Source of the DNA: Hymenopus coronatus
Taxonomy: Eukaryota; Arthropoda; Insecta; Mantodea; Hymenopodidae
Length of the DNA stretch: 64,000 bases
Reading direction: 5' to 3'
Assembly (NCBI GenBank): GCA_030762935.1
Contig: CM060887.1
Location: 14,934,501 to 14,998,500, forward strand
A program made the translations under genes and the position numbers. The notes under the pieces were generated by a model. It saw only the letters and a program-made list of their open reading frames with translations, was not told the DNA's origin and searched no databases. Below are positions 23,399 to 34,804 of the stretch, in pieces (within the stretch, counting starts at the first letter, position 1; the number at the start of each line of letters is the position of its first letter).

Positions 23399-23720
23399 TT
23401 AAATGTTGTGAACAGGACAGTGATGTGTGCTATACTTCACGATACATATCACAGGATTCACTTTAACATCCAATATTACTCCACATACATATCATCAATT
23501 ATGATATGAATAACTACGAGAAACGAGCAGGTTTAAAATACGAGAAAGTAATTTAACACTGATATAAAGTCATTAGGAATTACAGAAGACAAAAAATCAT
23601 ACCAAAGCGATGGCTAAGGCAGTAATGTCTGTGGTCTCCGTTCAGGAGGTCCTGGGTTCAAATCTCATGGGCCGACCAACCTGGCTGGGGTTCTTTAATT
23701 ATTTTCCTCTGTCAACCAGG
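23399..23720 (+). repeat. Direct duplication, copy 2
   Basis: Partner of 22279-22735, lacking the SINE-2. It ends in a tRNA-like head (ggctaaggcagtaatg, gggttcaaatctcatggg), probably part of a further SINE. Confidence 0.8.
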
Positions 23721-23920
23721 TAAATATTTGACATTAAATAACACACCAGTCTAAAACAATACCTTCTTCTTTTTCGGTATATACCTTCTTAGCAAGTTTT
23801 TATTCTAAGAATATGATTTTAGAAGTAGTTTATTTAGGAAATTTAAATATATTTATATATTTTTCATATTATTTCTACAACATTAAACTAAAATATTAAA
23901 TTAAATCTTTTAAAATCGAA

Positions 23921-24112
23921 ATAAAATTCATATTTTGTTCTTATTGGTTCGTCCCAACTCCAAAATAGCTGTTCTATCCACCTCATCTTATATCTGTCCA
24001 GCTGAATATTTTGAGGTTTATCAGTATATGTTAATTTCGCCCTGGCTGCATTACGAGCGCTGGTCAGGACTATGCTTGTAATAGGGCTGTTGTCCTAGCG
24101 CTTCTCTTCTTT
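23921..24112. repeat. Family-7 cassette, unit 2 (partial)
   Basis: Matches the first half of unit 1, including gctgcattacgagcgctgg, then is followed directly by unit 3. Confidence 0.7.
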
Positions 24113-24115
24113 TTA

Positions 24116-24585
24116 TGCTTTAGAGGATTAAACCTTATTGGCTTATTCCGAATCCAATTGTTAATATCTGTTGTATCCATCTCATGTTACATTTATGGCT
24201 TAATATTTCGAGCTTATCAGTAGTTTTAATTTTACCCTGGCTGCGTTACGAGCGCTGGGCAGAACTATCCTGTGATATGGCTGCTCTCCTAGCGCTCCCA
24301 AGAAATTCTAGTCGCCTTTTAGACGTATTGTCGTCATGGTTCTTGAGCTACTGCCGCTCATGAGGGGCCTTGCAATCTAGCCACCCACTCTTCGCTAGTT
24401 TGATTTGCCCCGGATATTTGATTTCTCAGGTTCACTCAGACATTAAAAAAAAAAACGTCTGGCGCTGAAAATATGAACATTTGACGGGGACTGCCACGCC
24501 AATAAGAAAAGTCAAAACCGATTGTACAAACCTCCCCTTCATCCCTCAAACCCGTTCGACGCTTCGTCAGAACAGTATAGCAATG
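24116..24585. repeat. Family-7 cassette, unit 3
   Basis: Longest unit: aaaccttattggcttattc, ctgcgttacgagcgctggg, an extra about 110 bp, then cactcagacatt, gctgaaaatatgaacattt and cgttcgacgcttcgtcag. Confidence 0.75.
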
Positions 24586-25113
24586 AGAAAGTAAAAAGTG
24601 ATGCGAATGATGCGCACAAGAGATGTTTCTCTCCTTTTTACTTTCTCTACACATACTATGTGCATAGTGTATAGAAAATGTATTGTAATGCACCCAAAAA
24701 CTCAATACCGAGATTTCACCGGAAATATATGTTTTGAGATCCCCTGAATAAAAAAAAAATTTAGGAGAATGTCCGCATGTCTGTATATGTGTATGTCCGT
24801 GGACAGCATAGCTCAAAAACGAAAAGTCCATAAAATGCCTAACTTGATATTTAAGTTCTGTATTTTCGAAGGATGCGACACAAAAGGTTTTCAAGAAAAT
24901 CCCCCCACACTCAACTACCCTTTACATGCAAAAAATTTCGAAAATTTTGAATTTCTCAAAAATGGCTGTAATAATTTTGTTTACAATATCGCAGATTAAA
25001 GATATTTTCATGACAAAATGTATGTGTCTAATTTTCTGGGAATAGCCTCTGGAGATTACTGCATTCTGGATGAATTTTTGTGGAATTTTGTATAACTGGC
25101 AAACCTTAAGTGA

Positions 25114-26078
25114 TGCGCTCGCTAAAGCGTCTCGCTTTGGTGCTTCGTGGCGCAGGGGATCGTGGTTTTGAGTCCCGCCTTGGGCATGGGTGTTGTATGT
25201 TTGTGTTAAGTCCTTAGTGCGGCCGGCCATGGAATTTGGAGTAACTTGTTGGGACCCGTATCGAGTAAGTCAAATTGATTCGTTAGAAAAGACCCAGAAA
25301 AGGGCTATAAAGTTCATAAAAAGGGGTAAATATTTTGGGCCTACAAACGCTGAGGAGATAAAATGGGAGCCGTTGAAAGTTAGGCGTGAGAAACAGAGGT
25401 TGTGCGCTTTATTTAAAGCTTACGCTGGCTTAAACGCATCCGAGGACGTTACTGACAAACTGAAAAAACCCAACTTACTATGCACGAAACGATCATCCGT
25501 TCAAAATTGAGGGTAGAAGATACAAAACTGGCGTGGGAAAGTTTTCCTTTGTTAATAGAACCATAAAAGACTGGAATGTATTGCCTGGAGCAGCCTTTCG
25601 GGGTTGTCCCCTGTCTCTGAAGAAATTTAGGAAAAAGCTTGATATTAATGTTGGATAACTTTTGTAAATATTCCTTAAATGAAGTGCTTGTGATTTTATG
25701 TTGTTGTAAACACAAATGTTAAATTGGTTGGTGATTCTAATTATGAAATTAATTAATCTGAATTGAGAGAAAAACAAATGTTTTCATATTTGAGTAAATA
25801 ACTATTATATCTAGCTTACAAAGCCATAAACTGGCAGCTGTGATTTATTGTTTATATATCTTGTATACATATATAACTGTGCCACCGGGTGATACCCACT
25901 TGCAGAGAAATAAATACATACATGCACATATGCGTGTGGGTGTATGTAAAAGAAGAAAACAGCAATATACAGTAATTATAGAGCAAACAAAGTAAAAAAT
26001 TAGGTAAATAGAAGTAGAGTATACAGCGCCGGAGTCCTAACCAGACTCCGGAAATGTATTATAAAAAAGGGGGGGGGT
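25114..26078 (+). mobile_element. SINE-2, 5'-shortened, interrupted by a LINE fragment
   Basis: Left part 25114-25204 has cgctcgctaaagcgtctcgc and ttttgagtcccgccttggg. Right part (about 25926-26078) ends cggagtcctaaccagactcc and A's, as in the copy at 22456-22669. Confidence 0.8.
25205..25920 (+). pseudogene. Non-LTR retrotransposon, 3' fragment (RT C-terminal end)
   Basis: This is the 5'-truncated end of a LINE, whose protein copies RNA into DNA at the target. The translation opens KSLVRPAMEFGVTCWDPY, the conserved region after the RT catalytic domain, and continues with LEKTQKRAIKFI and RREKQRLCALFKAYAG. After a frameshift near 25495 it continues FKIEGRRYKTGVGKFSFVNR and TIKDWNVLPG, with a stop at 25656-25658. 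The VNRTIKDWNxLP-type ending is typical of CR1/L2-like elements. The 3' end is short and finishes gagaaataaatacatacatg. Insertion is inside a SINE-2; gggtgt(tg)tatgt words on both sides may be a target duplication. Confidence 0.8.
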
Positions 26079-26379
26079 AGAGAAAGACTTACTTAACAAA
26101 AAATTTAGATCTCGTTAAAACACACAATTTATGATATACACATCTTTTTCATCGAGTTGACCGTTTTTGAGATATTCTTTCTTTTGGTTTCAGTTTTGAG
26201 ATAATTTTCTCATACGGAAATTTATAATTTTCTGGCAGTGCAAAGAAACGGTTTCCATGGCATCCAGCTTTTAAAAGATTTGACTATCGCTTTGAGATAG
26301 GGTATTGACTTATTTCCCTTCTTCTTGCAAGGAAGCAAGTAATAGGGCTATTTCTGCTAATTTGTTAGAGAAAGCCATG

Positions 26380-27214
26380 TTGAGTTTTATTTGAGCTCGA
26401 AAACCAGTATATTCATTAACTGCTGGAGTCAGTGCGCACTGCAGGGATCTTGCAACTTCATTGGCATATCACGTTACTACTGAATCGTGTTTCGGCAACA
26501 GATCGCTCTTTGTAATTTCACTTCTGGGAGCAGTGAACACGTTTGAGGCCAAATATACCAGAAATTGAATTGCCGAGTTAGTTGGACCAATTATGTTGCC
26601 CTGGCCCGTTTCGGTGCATGCAAATTCGTTAAACAAATTGAAAAGGTGGAGCGACATACAAAATCAATAATTAAATATTAAATTCACATGACGTTTCTGT
26701 TGACGTATCGCAAAACAAGCATTTTTTATAGGATGCGGATTATCAATCTCTGCCGCTGGACGGCATTTTGTTTGCCTTAGGTGACAGAGAAATTGGAATT
26801 AATTGTGGAAAAGTAAATGTATACAGTTGTACTTCACATGTCAGTGGCTGCAAAGTGATGCTGTGGTTTCATTTTGTGTCTGTAATTAACATCAATTTGC
26901 GTTAATCAGTTTGAGTTTACATAATGTTGAAAAGGGACGCATTTATATGATGCTTTTACACCGTTGGTTACTATTCCTGTAGATCCTAGTATAGCATAGG
27001 GTAATGTTATGATGTTTCCTTGATAGGATTTGAAGTTATGGTTCGTGAGTTCGCCGCTATGCGCCATAGTGACAAGAGGATCACTTCGTGGCCCACAGAT
27101 GGCACTAAAGAACGAAATCACGACTTCCGGACACGAAATGGCGGAATTTTGTCCAGAAACCTTCTTCTTAAAAAGTATAGGATTCTTTTACGTTCAAATT
27201 AACATTACACGGGA
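26380..27214. other. Unrecognised 0.8-kb segment
   Basis: No repeat shared with the window and no protein family recognised in short frames at 26469-26657, 26906-27121 and 27020-27341. Confidence 0.4.
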
Positions 27215-27345
27215 CCACTGGCTTTACTTCCTTTCCGATAAAAGCCACGTTAAGGATTTTGACGTCCGAAAATATCCAGCATCTTCCGCCAAGTTTGAAC
27301 CTGCAATCTTGAGCCACGGAGGGCTCGGTTTTACATTGTAGAGTA
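27215..27345 (-). mobile_element. SINE-5, tRNA-derived, copy 1
   Basis: Shares ggctttacttcctttccg, aaagccacgttaaggattt and a caggttcaaac B-box-like word (minus strand) with 60885-61005. On the minus strand the head reads ccctccgtggctcaagattg. Confidence 0.6.
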
Positions 27346-27370
27346 GAGATAATCAAAAGATGAGTTTCAG

Positions 27371-27612
27371 TTTTTTTTAGTAGTATTTACCGCCCGCTTT
27401 AACTACTAATGGCACCGCAGGCGGTGGCACTGATGATACATGAATGATGGAGCAGCGGTGGAATGCGATGGCGGGGGAAACCGGAGTACCCGGAGAAAAA
27501 CCGCCCCAACGCCGTTTTGTCCACCACAAATCTCACATGCGGTCGCTTGAGATGGAAAACCGGCCGTCTAGGTGAGAGCCGAGTGTTCTAACCACTCGGC
27601 CACGGCGCGGCC
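27371..27612 (-). mobile_element. SINE-4, tRNA-derived, complete, with target duplication
   Basis: Minus-strand head ggccgcgccgtggccgag with ttagaacactcgg, body ttttctccgggtactccgg, and an A-rich tail (T-run 27371-27378). A perfect 12-bp target duplication, gagtttcagttt, sits at 27362-27373 and 27614-27625, the hallmark of LINE-mediated insertion. Confidence 0.92.
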
Positions 27613-27639
27613 AGAGTTTCAGTTTAGAAACAAGGTTTG

Positions 27640-27760
27640 TTTTTAATAGAGTTTACGAGCCGATTATAAATACTACGGCACCGACGGTGATAAATGGAAT
27701 GAACATTGAGCAAGAGTGGAATGCAATGGCGAAGAGAACCCAATGAAAACCTGTCCCTGT
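27640..27760 (-). mobile_element. SINE-4, decayed body fragment
   Basis: Keeps ctacggcaccgacggtgat, ggtggaat-like and ggcgaagagaaccc blocks in SINE-4 order, with many differences. Older than its neighbour at 27371-27612. Confidence 0.55.
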
Positions 27761-27767
27761 GCCACTT

Positions 27768-28511
27768 GCTTACTTGTAAGAAGCAGCGAAATAAGGGAGT
27801 AGCATAGGTTAAAGTGATAGTCAAAAGCTGGTTGCTATGTGACTGAAGTTCCTTTGTTTGTGTGGACAGGAGTTGACAAATTCCTGTATGAGAAAAGTGC
27901 AAAGTTCTTCAAAGCTGAAACCAAAAACAAGGAATATCTCAAAAACGATCAAATCCATGAAAAAAATGTATACAACATAAATTGTGTGCTTTAAGCTGCT
28001 CTACATTTCTTGTGCAGTAAGCTTTTGTCCATCTTATACGGTTTAGCAGTTATGTCAAATTTCGTAATATTCTTCCAGAATACAGTAGTCTTCAGAGGCT
28101 ATTCCCAGAAAATTCAAGATATACACTTTATCTGTGAGGTAAATATCTTTAATATACGATATTTTAATCAAAATCGTTAGTCATTTTTGAGAAAATCAAC
28201 ATTTTCTAAAAAAAAGTTCTATGTAAAGGGTAGTTGTGATTGGGGGGGGGGGGGTTTCTTGAAAATCTTCCATTCGCATCCCTGGAACATAAACTTAAAT
28301 ACCAAGTTTGGTATTTAACGGTCTTTTCGTTTTTGAGCTATGTTATCCACACACACACACACACACACACACTCACCTTTTTGTAAACATGTTTTTTTTA
28401 AATCAGGGGCACCCAAAACATGTGTTTCCGGTGAAATCTCGGTATCGAATTTTGGGTGCAATACAATACTTTCTCTATACACTATGTACATAGTACGTGT
28501 AGAGAAAGTAA
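27768..28511 (+). mobile_element. HE repeat, left end missing, hairpin end intact
   Basis: Starts at cttgtaagaagcagcg. Carries a G-tract at about 28241-28253 and (CA)11 near 28350, and ends with a full A-type hairpin and gaaagtaaaaa. Confidence 0.88.
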
Positions 28512-28546
28512 AAATGGTATTCATCAACTTATTCCAAATCATTACA

Positions 28547-28746
28547 ATTGGTTTGTCATGGCCTGCTATCATTTGAATTCTTAGTAATGGGAAACGTACA
28601 GTCTATATTTATTTAATTGGGCGAGCGTAAAGTTGGTAAAAAAATAATTTTCGCCTGCTGCACTTCTTTGCGCGTGAATTCCGTAAAAACCAGGTTTGCG
28701 ATCTGAAATGAGTTCTTAAGCTACTCAATTCGCTCGGTCGTAGGAA
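28547..28746. repeat. Direct duplication, left copy
   Basis: Begins attggtttgtcatggcctgc and ends ctcaattcgctcgg. It recurs at 29209-29400 with many substitutions and small gaps. Not related to HE. Confidence 0.8.
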
Positions 28747-28753
28747 AAAAAAA

Positions 28754-29208
28754 TCTGATGTATTGTATTCACCTTACTCTCTCTAGCTGTTCTGCAAAAA
28801 ACAAAAAAAACAAAAAAAAAAAAAAACAACAACAAAAAATAAATGAATAAAAATAGCATATTATTCAAAAGATTACGCTTTTAGCAGCATTATGCTAATC
28901 AAGATAAACATAAACAGATTCCGTCTTATTACTAGTTTCCTTCAATTCCAGATGTACATTTCGTTTATCATAATAATGTCTTAAGGTATGTTAGTTAAAA
29001 TCTTTAGAGCCACTTTTGCTAAAAACAAAATTTTAAATAATTTTCCCATGTAAAGATTAGTTTCGAGGGGGTGCGATTTTCTTGAAAATCTGGTGTCGCT
29101 TGCTTTGAAGATCCCAAACTTAAATACAAACTTTGGTATTTAACGGTGTTTTCAATTTTGAGTTATGCTGCCCACAGAAACACACACACGCACCTTTTTT
29201 CTAAAAAT
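28754..29208 (+). mobile_element. HE repeat, internally deleted, hairpin end missing
   Basis: TC end tctgatgtattgtattcac, then an A-rich stretch at 28798-28840. The centre of the element is absent (jump from the cttccttcaattccagatg block to tttcgtttatcat). It stops at the acctttttt T-run, flanked on both sides by the 200-bp duplication. Confidence 0.8.
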
Positions 29209-29400
29209 ATTGGTTTGTCACGGCCTGCTGTAATTTGAATTGTTAATAATGGTAAAGTAGGTCCATATCTGTTTATTTTGGCGAGGGTGAACTTGGAAGA
29301 AAATTATTTTGCGCTTACATTTTTAGCTTGAATTCCGTAAATATCAACTTTTCGCTGTGAAATAGTTCATAAACTACCCAATTACGCTCGGTTGCAGAAA
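29209..29400. repeat. Direct duplication, right copy
   Basis: Partner of 28547-28746, starting attggtttgtcacggcctgc. Confidence 0.8.
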
Positions 29401-29408
29401 AATACTTT

Positions 29409-30270
29409 TTATTTTCTCTACACGTACTATGTACATAATGTATACAGAAGGTATTGTATTGTACCCAAACATTCAATACCAAGATTTCATCGTAAATATG
29501 TTTTGGGTCCCTCCGAGTCCAAAAAAAGCATTTTCAGAATTAGGTCCGTGTGTGCGGATGCTTGTGTGTCTGTGAACAGCATAGCTCAAAAACGAAAAGA
29601 CCGTTACATACCAAGCTTAGTATTCAAGTTTGGTATGTTCCAAGGATGCGACGCGAAGATTTTTAGGAAAATCCCCCCAACCTCCAACTACCCTTTACTA
29701 GGAACTTTTTTCGAAAATTCTTATTTTATAAAAAAAAAGGCTCTAACGATTTCGAGTAAAATATCGTATATAAAAGATATTTACCTGACAAATAAGATGT
29801 ATATCTTGAATTTTCTGGGAATAGCCTCTGAAGACTATGTTGGATGAATTTTACGAAATTTTGCATAACTTATAAGCCATAAGAGATAGACAAAAACATA
29901 CTATACTAAAAATGTAGAGCACGTTAAAACGCACACTTCATATTATATACTTTTTTTCGTGGAGTTGATAGTTTTTTTTAGATATTACTTGTTTGTGGCT
30001 TCAGCTTTGGAAAACATACCTTTCTCATACAGGAATTTTAATACTCCTGTCCATACAAACAAAGGAACTTTAGTCACATAGCAACCAGCTTTTGACTATC
30101 ACGTTAACCTATGGTAGTCGCTTATTTCGCTTCTACTTACAAGGAAGCAAGTATTAAGACTATTTCTTTTAATTGTTTCTGATTAGTATCAACTAAATAG
30201 CAGTATAAGCTTTTTAAGAATAATTTGTTGCAGAGATGTAGAGAAAGTCATAAGAATGGAATACATCAGA
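29409..30270 (-). mobile_element. HE repeat, complete copy
   Basis: Hairpin ctctacacgtactatgtac at left, TC end gaatggaatacatcaga at right. The minus-orientation frame is open from 29392 to 29847 (151 codons). Confidence 0.9.
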
Positions 30271-30299
30271 TTTTTTATAAGTAAGCTGTATAGATAGAA

Positions 30300-30435
30300 A
30301 AAAGGCAGAGCCCAGCGTTGCATCCCAACGTCGAACTGAATTTTGACCAGGACTGCCTCCACGTCCCAAATGAACATTAAAAAACTGCGCCAACTGAGAG
30401 AGGGTTCGATACTCGAATGTTGCAGTTAGCATCAA
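30300..30435 (-). pseudogene. Possible transposase N-terminal helix-turn-helix fragment
   Basis: The minus-strand peptide from about 30435 reads TFEYRTLSQLAQFFNVHLG, then SPGQNSVRRW. This resembles the N-terminal DNA-binding domain (DUF4817-like) of a class of arthropod DDE transposases. It is cut by the HE junction at about 30295. Similarity is by eye only and short. Confidence 0.35.
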
Positions 30436-30874
30436 GTGAACACCATTGCCACCACTTCCCCGTGTATTGATTCAATTCCCTATAGCTTTCCAATTAAGCA
30501 AGATGTATGCAAATTCGTTTATAGAGAACAATTTGAATTTTGTAGCCTCCCCCACCTTCCTAAGTGGGTAAATTGGAACGGGATGATTTGGAATAAGCCT
30601 TGTAACGCGACCGAGCTCAAACAGAAGGAATATGGGGGGGGGGAGGCGACATTAACGTGCCTCAACTGTCGGCTGATGCGAAGCGGGTGGAATAATCACC
30701 GGGAGCGAAATTCACTCAGCCTTGGGCACCCCCATTACACGCGTCCTTTGTTAACATAGTCGCACCCCCCCCCCCATCGTAAAGACGGCATAGCATTTAA
30801 ATAGATTTTACTTTGTCGTTATCGACTTCTCCTAGACGTCAACAGGTAACTTCAAGCGCCGCCAGATATAAAAA
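30436..30874. other. Unrecognised segment with G and C runs
   Basis: Contains ggggggggg near 30633 and a C-run near 30766. The 107-codon frame at 30436-30759 has no known motif. Confidence 0.4.
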
Positions 30875-31550
30875 TCTGATGTGTTCCATTCTCATAGCAT
30901 TCCCTAGTTGTCCCAAACCAATATTATTACAAAAGATTTTTCTTTTTCCCCACATCATACTAATGGAGACAAACATTGCTAAAAATTATCTTTGTAAGTA
31001 GAAGCTTAATAAGGGAATACATTATCTTAAAGCGATTGTCAAAAATTTTGAAAGCTAATCGCTATGGGAAACAATTGAGAATCGATTCAGTTTGCACGAT
31101 TCCGTTTGAGAAAAGCTAGGAAGTTGAAACTGAAACAAATAACAAGGAATGTCTCATAAAAGGCCAACTCTACAAGAAAGACGTACATGACATTAACTAT
31201 GTGTTTCACGAGATCTACAATTTTGTCTTTTAACTGTTATGAAAAACACATCCAGAATAAAGAGGCGTTCAGAGGCTATTCCCAGAAAATTCAAAATATA
31301 CATTTTATTTGTCAGGTAAATATCTTTAATATGCCATATTATAATCAAAATAGTTAGCCAGTTTTTAGAAAATCAAAAATTTCGAAAAAAGTTCCATGTA
31401 AAGGGTAGTTTGGGGTGGGGGGATTTTTCTCAAAATCTTCGTGTCGCATCCTTGGAGGATACTAAACTTAAATACCAAGTTTGGTATTTTACAGACTTTT
31501 CGTTTTTGAGTTATCGTGTTCTCAGGCACACGGACACACACACACGGATC
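30875..31550 (+). mobile_element. HE repeat, diverged, right end missing
   Basis: TC end tctgatgtgttccattctc. Stops in the microsatellite block cacacacacggatc, where the next copy begins at an interior position. Confidence 0.85.
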
Positions 31551-32023
31551 TAAATATTTTCTGTGGTACGTTTTTGTGCATCTCTTGCGGTTTACTAGTT
31601 ATGCAATATCCAGCAAAATGCATTCAAAATTAAGAGATCTTCAGAGGCTATTCCCAAAAAATTCAAGAAATACATTGGGATGCAAATATCATTAATCAAA
31701 AACGTTAGAGCTATTTTTGGGAACATCAAAGTTTTCGAAAAAAGTTCCATATAAAGGGTAGTTTGGGATGGGGGATTTTTCTAGAAAGCTTCGTGTCGCG
31801 TCCCAGGAAGATACTAAACTTAAATACCAAGTTTGGTATTTTACAGATTTTTCGTTTTTGAGTTATCCTGTTCACAGACACGGACCTTTTTCTGAAAATG
31901 CTTTTTTTTATACAGGGGACCCTAAAACATATATATTTCCGGTGAAATCTCTGTATCAAATTTTTGGGTGGAATACAATAAGTTCTCTATTCACAATGTA
32001 CTAAGTATGTGTAAATAAAGTGA
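31551..32023 (+). mobile_element. HE repeat, right half
   Basis: Starts at ctgtggtacgtttttgtg and ends with a decayed hairpin (cacaatgtactaagtatg, gtaaataaagtg). Confidence 0.82.
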
Positions 32024-33221
32024 TAATAAATCAGAATTGCTTTTCATTATTTGGTAATTATAGAGAACTTGGGCCCCTTTAGAAATTAAACAAATTGTGG
32101 TTTGACTGTAAATTTGGTTTATACTTGTTACGTTTTCACCAATTTTTTTTATCGGAAAAGCTCCGTAATTAAGTTAAACGCTATTTATTACTAACGCGTA
32201 GCGATCCTTTTTTTGTGAATATTTATGAAGTATGCTGCCTGGAAGGAGTAGAATATAAATAAAGAAGTCTTGTAGTACTTTTGCAATGTAAATATATAAT
32301 AATACTACACACTAAAGTGTCTAAAACCTGAGTTTCATTGTGGCGGCAGGCGAACAGTGTTGTGGAATGCAACACCGGCATATGTCGCTAGACGCTGTGC
32401 TGATGTATGACAGCAGATACAGCTGTTCAGTGAATTTTATTATGCAGAACTTCGGCCACTCTAAAATCGAATGAAACTAAGTGCGATTGATTGACTTTGT
32501 ATTTATGATGACAATTTCAAATTTAGCGCGAGGTTAGGTTCCAATCCGTTTAGGTTAGTGTGTCTATATAAAATTATGTTTCTAATTTTATATTGTGGTA
32601 GTACCTCATTATCGATATTTCCAACAACTCCTAACAATGCAATGGATACATTAGTTTTTTAAACCATCTCCCCACTCATAATCCCTCTCTAAACACACCG
32701 GTCCCGTTAGAGTGCAAAACTGGCATAAGTCGCAGCGGAGAGAGTTAGCGGCCCAACTTGTAAATAATTAATTTTTGATCTGAGCAAATGAAAGGCTACA
32801 TCTAAATTATATGGACAAAGCCATCTTATACATTCTTTTGTTAACGCATTTTGCAATAGATTCTTTACTTGAAGTAGCACATATCTTGGTTGTTTGGTTA
32901 TTTGTTTATGTAGCCGAATTGAATCTTTCGATTTTGCATAGTTATTATCAAGCAGTAAAATGTTATAAAAATGAGCAGCATGCTATTGAAGAAGCTGCGG
33001 ATCTAGAATGTGCTTCACTTTACTAGTGAAGTTGAAACAAAGATATGTCGATGTTTACGTCACTTCCTAGTTGTACTGTAAATATTAATGACCTCTCAAA
33101 ATCTTACTGTAAGTACTTGTTGGCATGACAATGAATAAATTAATTGTAAATTTAACTTGAATTACCAAATGTGTGTTCAGAATGATCAACTTAAATATGA
33201 AGTATGTACATATTTCAAAAA
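32024..33221. other. 1.2-kb unrecognised segment
   Basis: Longest stretch here without any recognised element. The 71-codon frame at 32811-33026 is hydrophobic at its start, but I recognise no family. Confidence 0.4.
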
Positions 33222-33938
33222 TCTGATGTATACTATTCACATGACTTTCTCCATATCCCTGCAACAAATAATTCTTAAAAAGCTTATACTTCTATTTACT
33301 TTATGCTAATCAGAAAAAATTAGCAGAAATAGTCTTATTACTCGCTACCTTGTAGTAGAAGCGAAATAAGAGACAACCGTAGGTTAAAGTGATAGTCAAA
33401 AGCTGGTTGCCATGTCAATGAAGTTCCTTTGTTTATATGGATAGGAGTTGACAAGTTCCAGTATGAGAAAAGTATACGTTTTTCATAGCAGAAACCAAAA
33501 GTAAGGAATGTCACAAAAACGACGAACTCCACGAAAAAAATGTATATAACATAAATTGTGTGTTTTAATGTGCTCTACATTTTTTGTGTAGTAAGTTTTT
33601 GTCCATCTCTTACGGTTTAGCAGTTATTCGAAATTTAGTAAAATTCATCCAGAATAAACTACTCTTCAGAGGCTATTCCCAGAAAGTTCAAGATAAACAT
33701 TTCATTTGTCAGGTAAATATGTTTAATATCTGAAATTTTAATCAAAATCGTTAGAACCATTTTTGAGAAAATCAAAATTATCGAAAAACGTTCCATGTAA
33801 AGGGTAGTTGGGGGTAGGGGAATTTTTCTCAAAATCTTCGTGTCGCATCCCTGGAAGATACTAAACTTAAATACCAAGTTTGGCATTTTACCGACTTTTC
33901 GTTTTTGAGTTATCGTGTTCACGGACACACGGACACAC

Positions 33939-33977
<39 letters not shown>

Positions 33978-34033
33978 CCTTTTTGTGAAGATGTTTTTTT
34001 TTTGGATATTGGGGACCCTAAAACATATATTTC
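33222..34033 (+). mobile_element. HE repeat, left arm of an inverted pair
   Basis: TC end tctgatgtatactattcac. Has (CA)n at about 33940-33974. The copy stops at cctaaaacatatatttccgg and is fused there to its inverted partner, so the terminal hairpin and about 80 bp are missing. Confidence 0.9.
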
Positions 34034-34804
34034 CGGAAATATATGTTTTAGGGTCCCCTGTATCCAAAAAAAGCATTTTCACAAAAAAGTCCGTGTGTCT
34101 GAGTGTATCCGTGTGTCTGTGAACACGATAACTCAAAAACGAAAAGTCGGTAACATACCAAACTTGGTATTTAAGTTTAGTATCTTCCAGGGATGGGACA
34201 AGAAGATTTTGAGAAAAATCCCCCCACCCCCAACTACCCTTTATATGGCACATTTTCGAAAATTTCGATTTTCTCAAAAGTGGCTCAAACGATTTTTATT
34301 AAAATATCATATATTAAAGACATTTACCTGATAAATAAAATGTATATCTCGAATTTTCCGGGAATAGCCTCTGAGGAGTAGTTTATTATGGATGAATTTT
34401 ACGAAATTTTGAATAACTGCTAAACCGTAAGAGATAGACAAAAACTTATTACAGAAAAAATGTAGAGCACGTTAAAACACACAATTTATGTTATATACAT
34501 TTTTTTTTTCGTGGAGTTCATCGTTTTTGATTTCTGCTATGAAAAACTTATACTTTTCTCATACAGGAATTTGTCAACTGCTGTCCATACAAACAAAGGA
34601 ACTTCAGTGACATGGCAAACAGCTTTTGACTATTACTTTAACCTATGGTACTCCCTTATTTGGCTTCTACTTACAAGGAAGCAAGTAATAAGATTATTTC
34701 TGCTAATCGTTTCTGATTAGCATGAAGTAAATAGAAGGATAAGCTTTTTAAGAATAATTTGTTGCAGAGATCTAGAGAAAGTCATGTGAATAGAACACAT
34801 CAGA
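34034..34804 (-). mobile_element. HE repeat, right arm of an inverted pair
   Basis: Continues aaatatatgttttagggtcc in the opposite direction and ends gtgaatagaacacatcaga. The CA tract is almost absent in this arm, so the two arms are not a fresh mirror copy. Confidence 0.9.

Larger units (their letters stand above)
24639..26379 (-). mobile_element. HE repeat, complete length, interrupted by SINE and LINE
   Basis: 24639-25113 is the hairpin half (ctttctctacacatactatg onward). The copy resumes at about 26079 with agaaagacttacttaac and continues to ttagagaaagccatg near 26378. About 965 bp of SINE-2 plus LINE lies between. The last words of the TC end are decayed. Confidence 0.85.
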
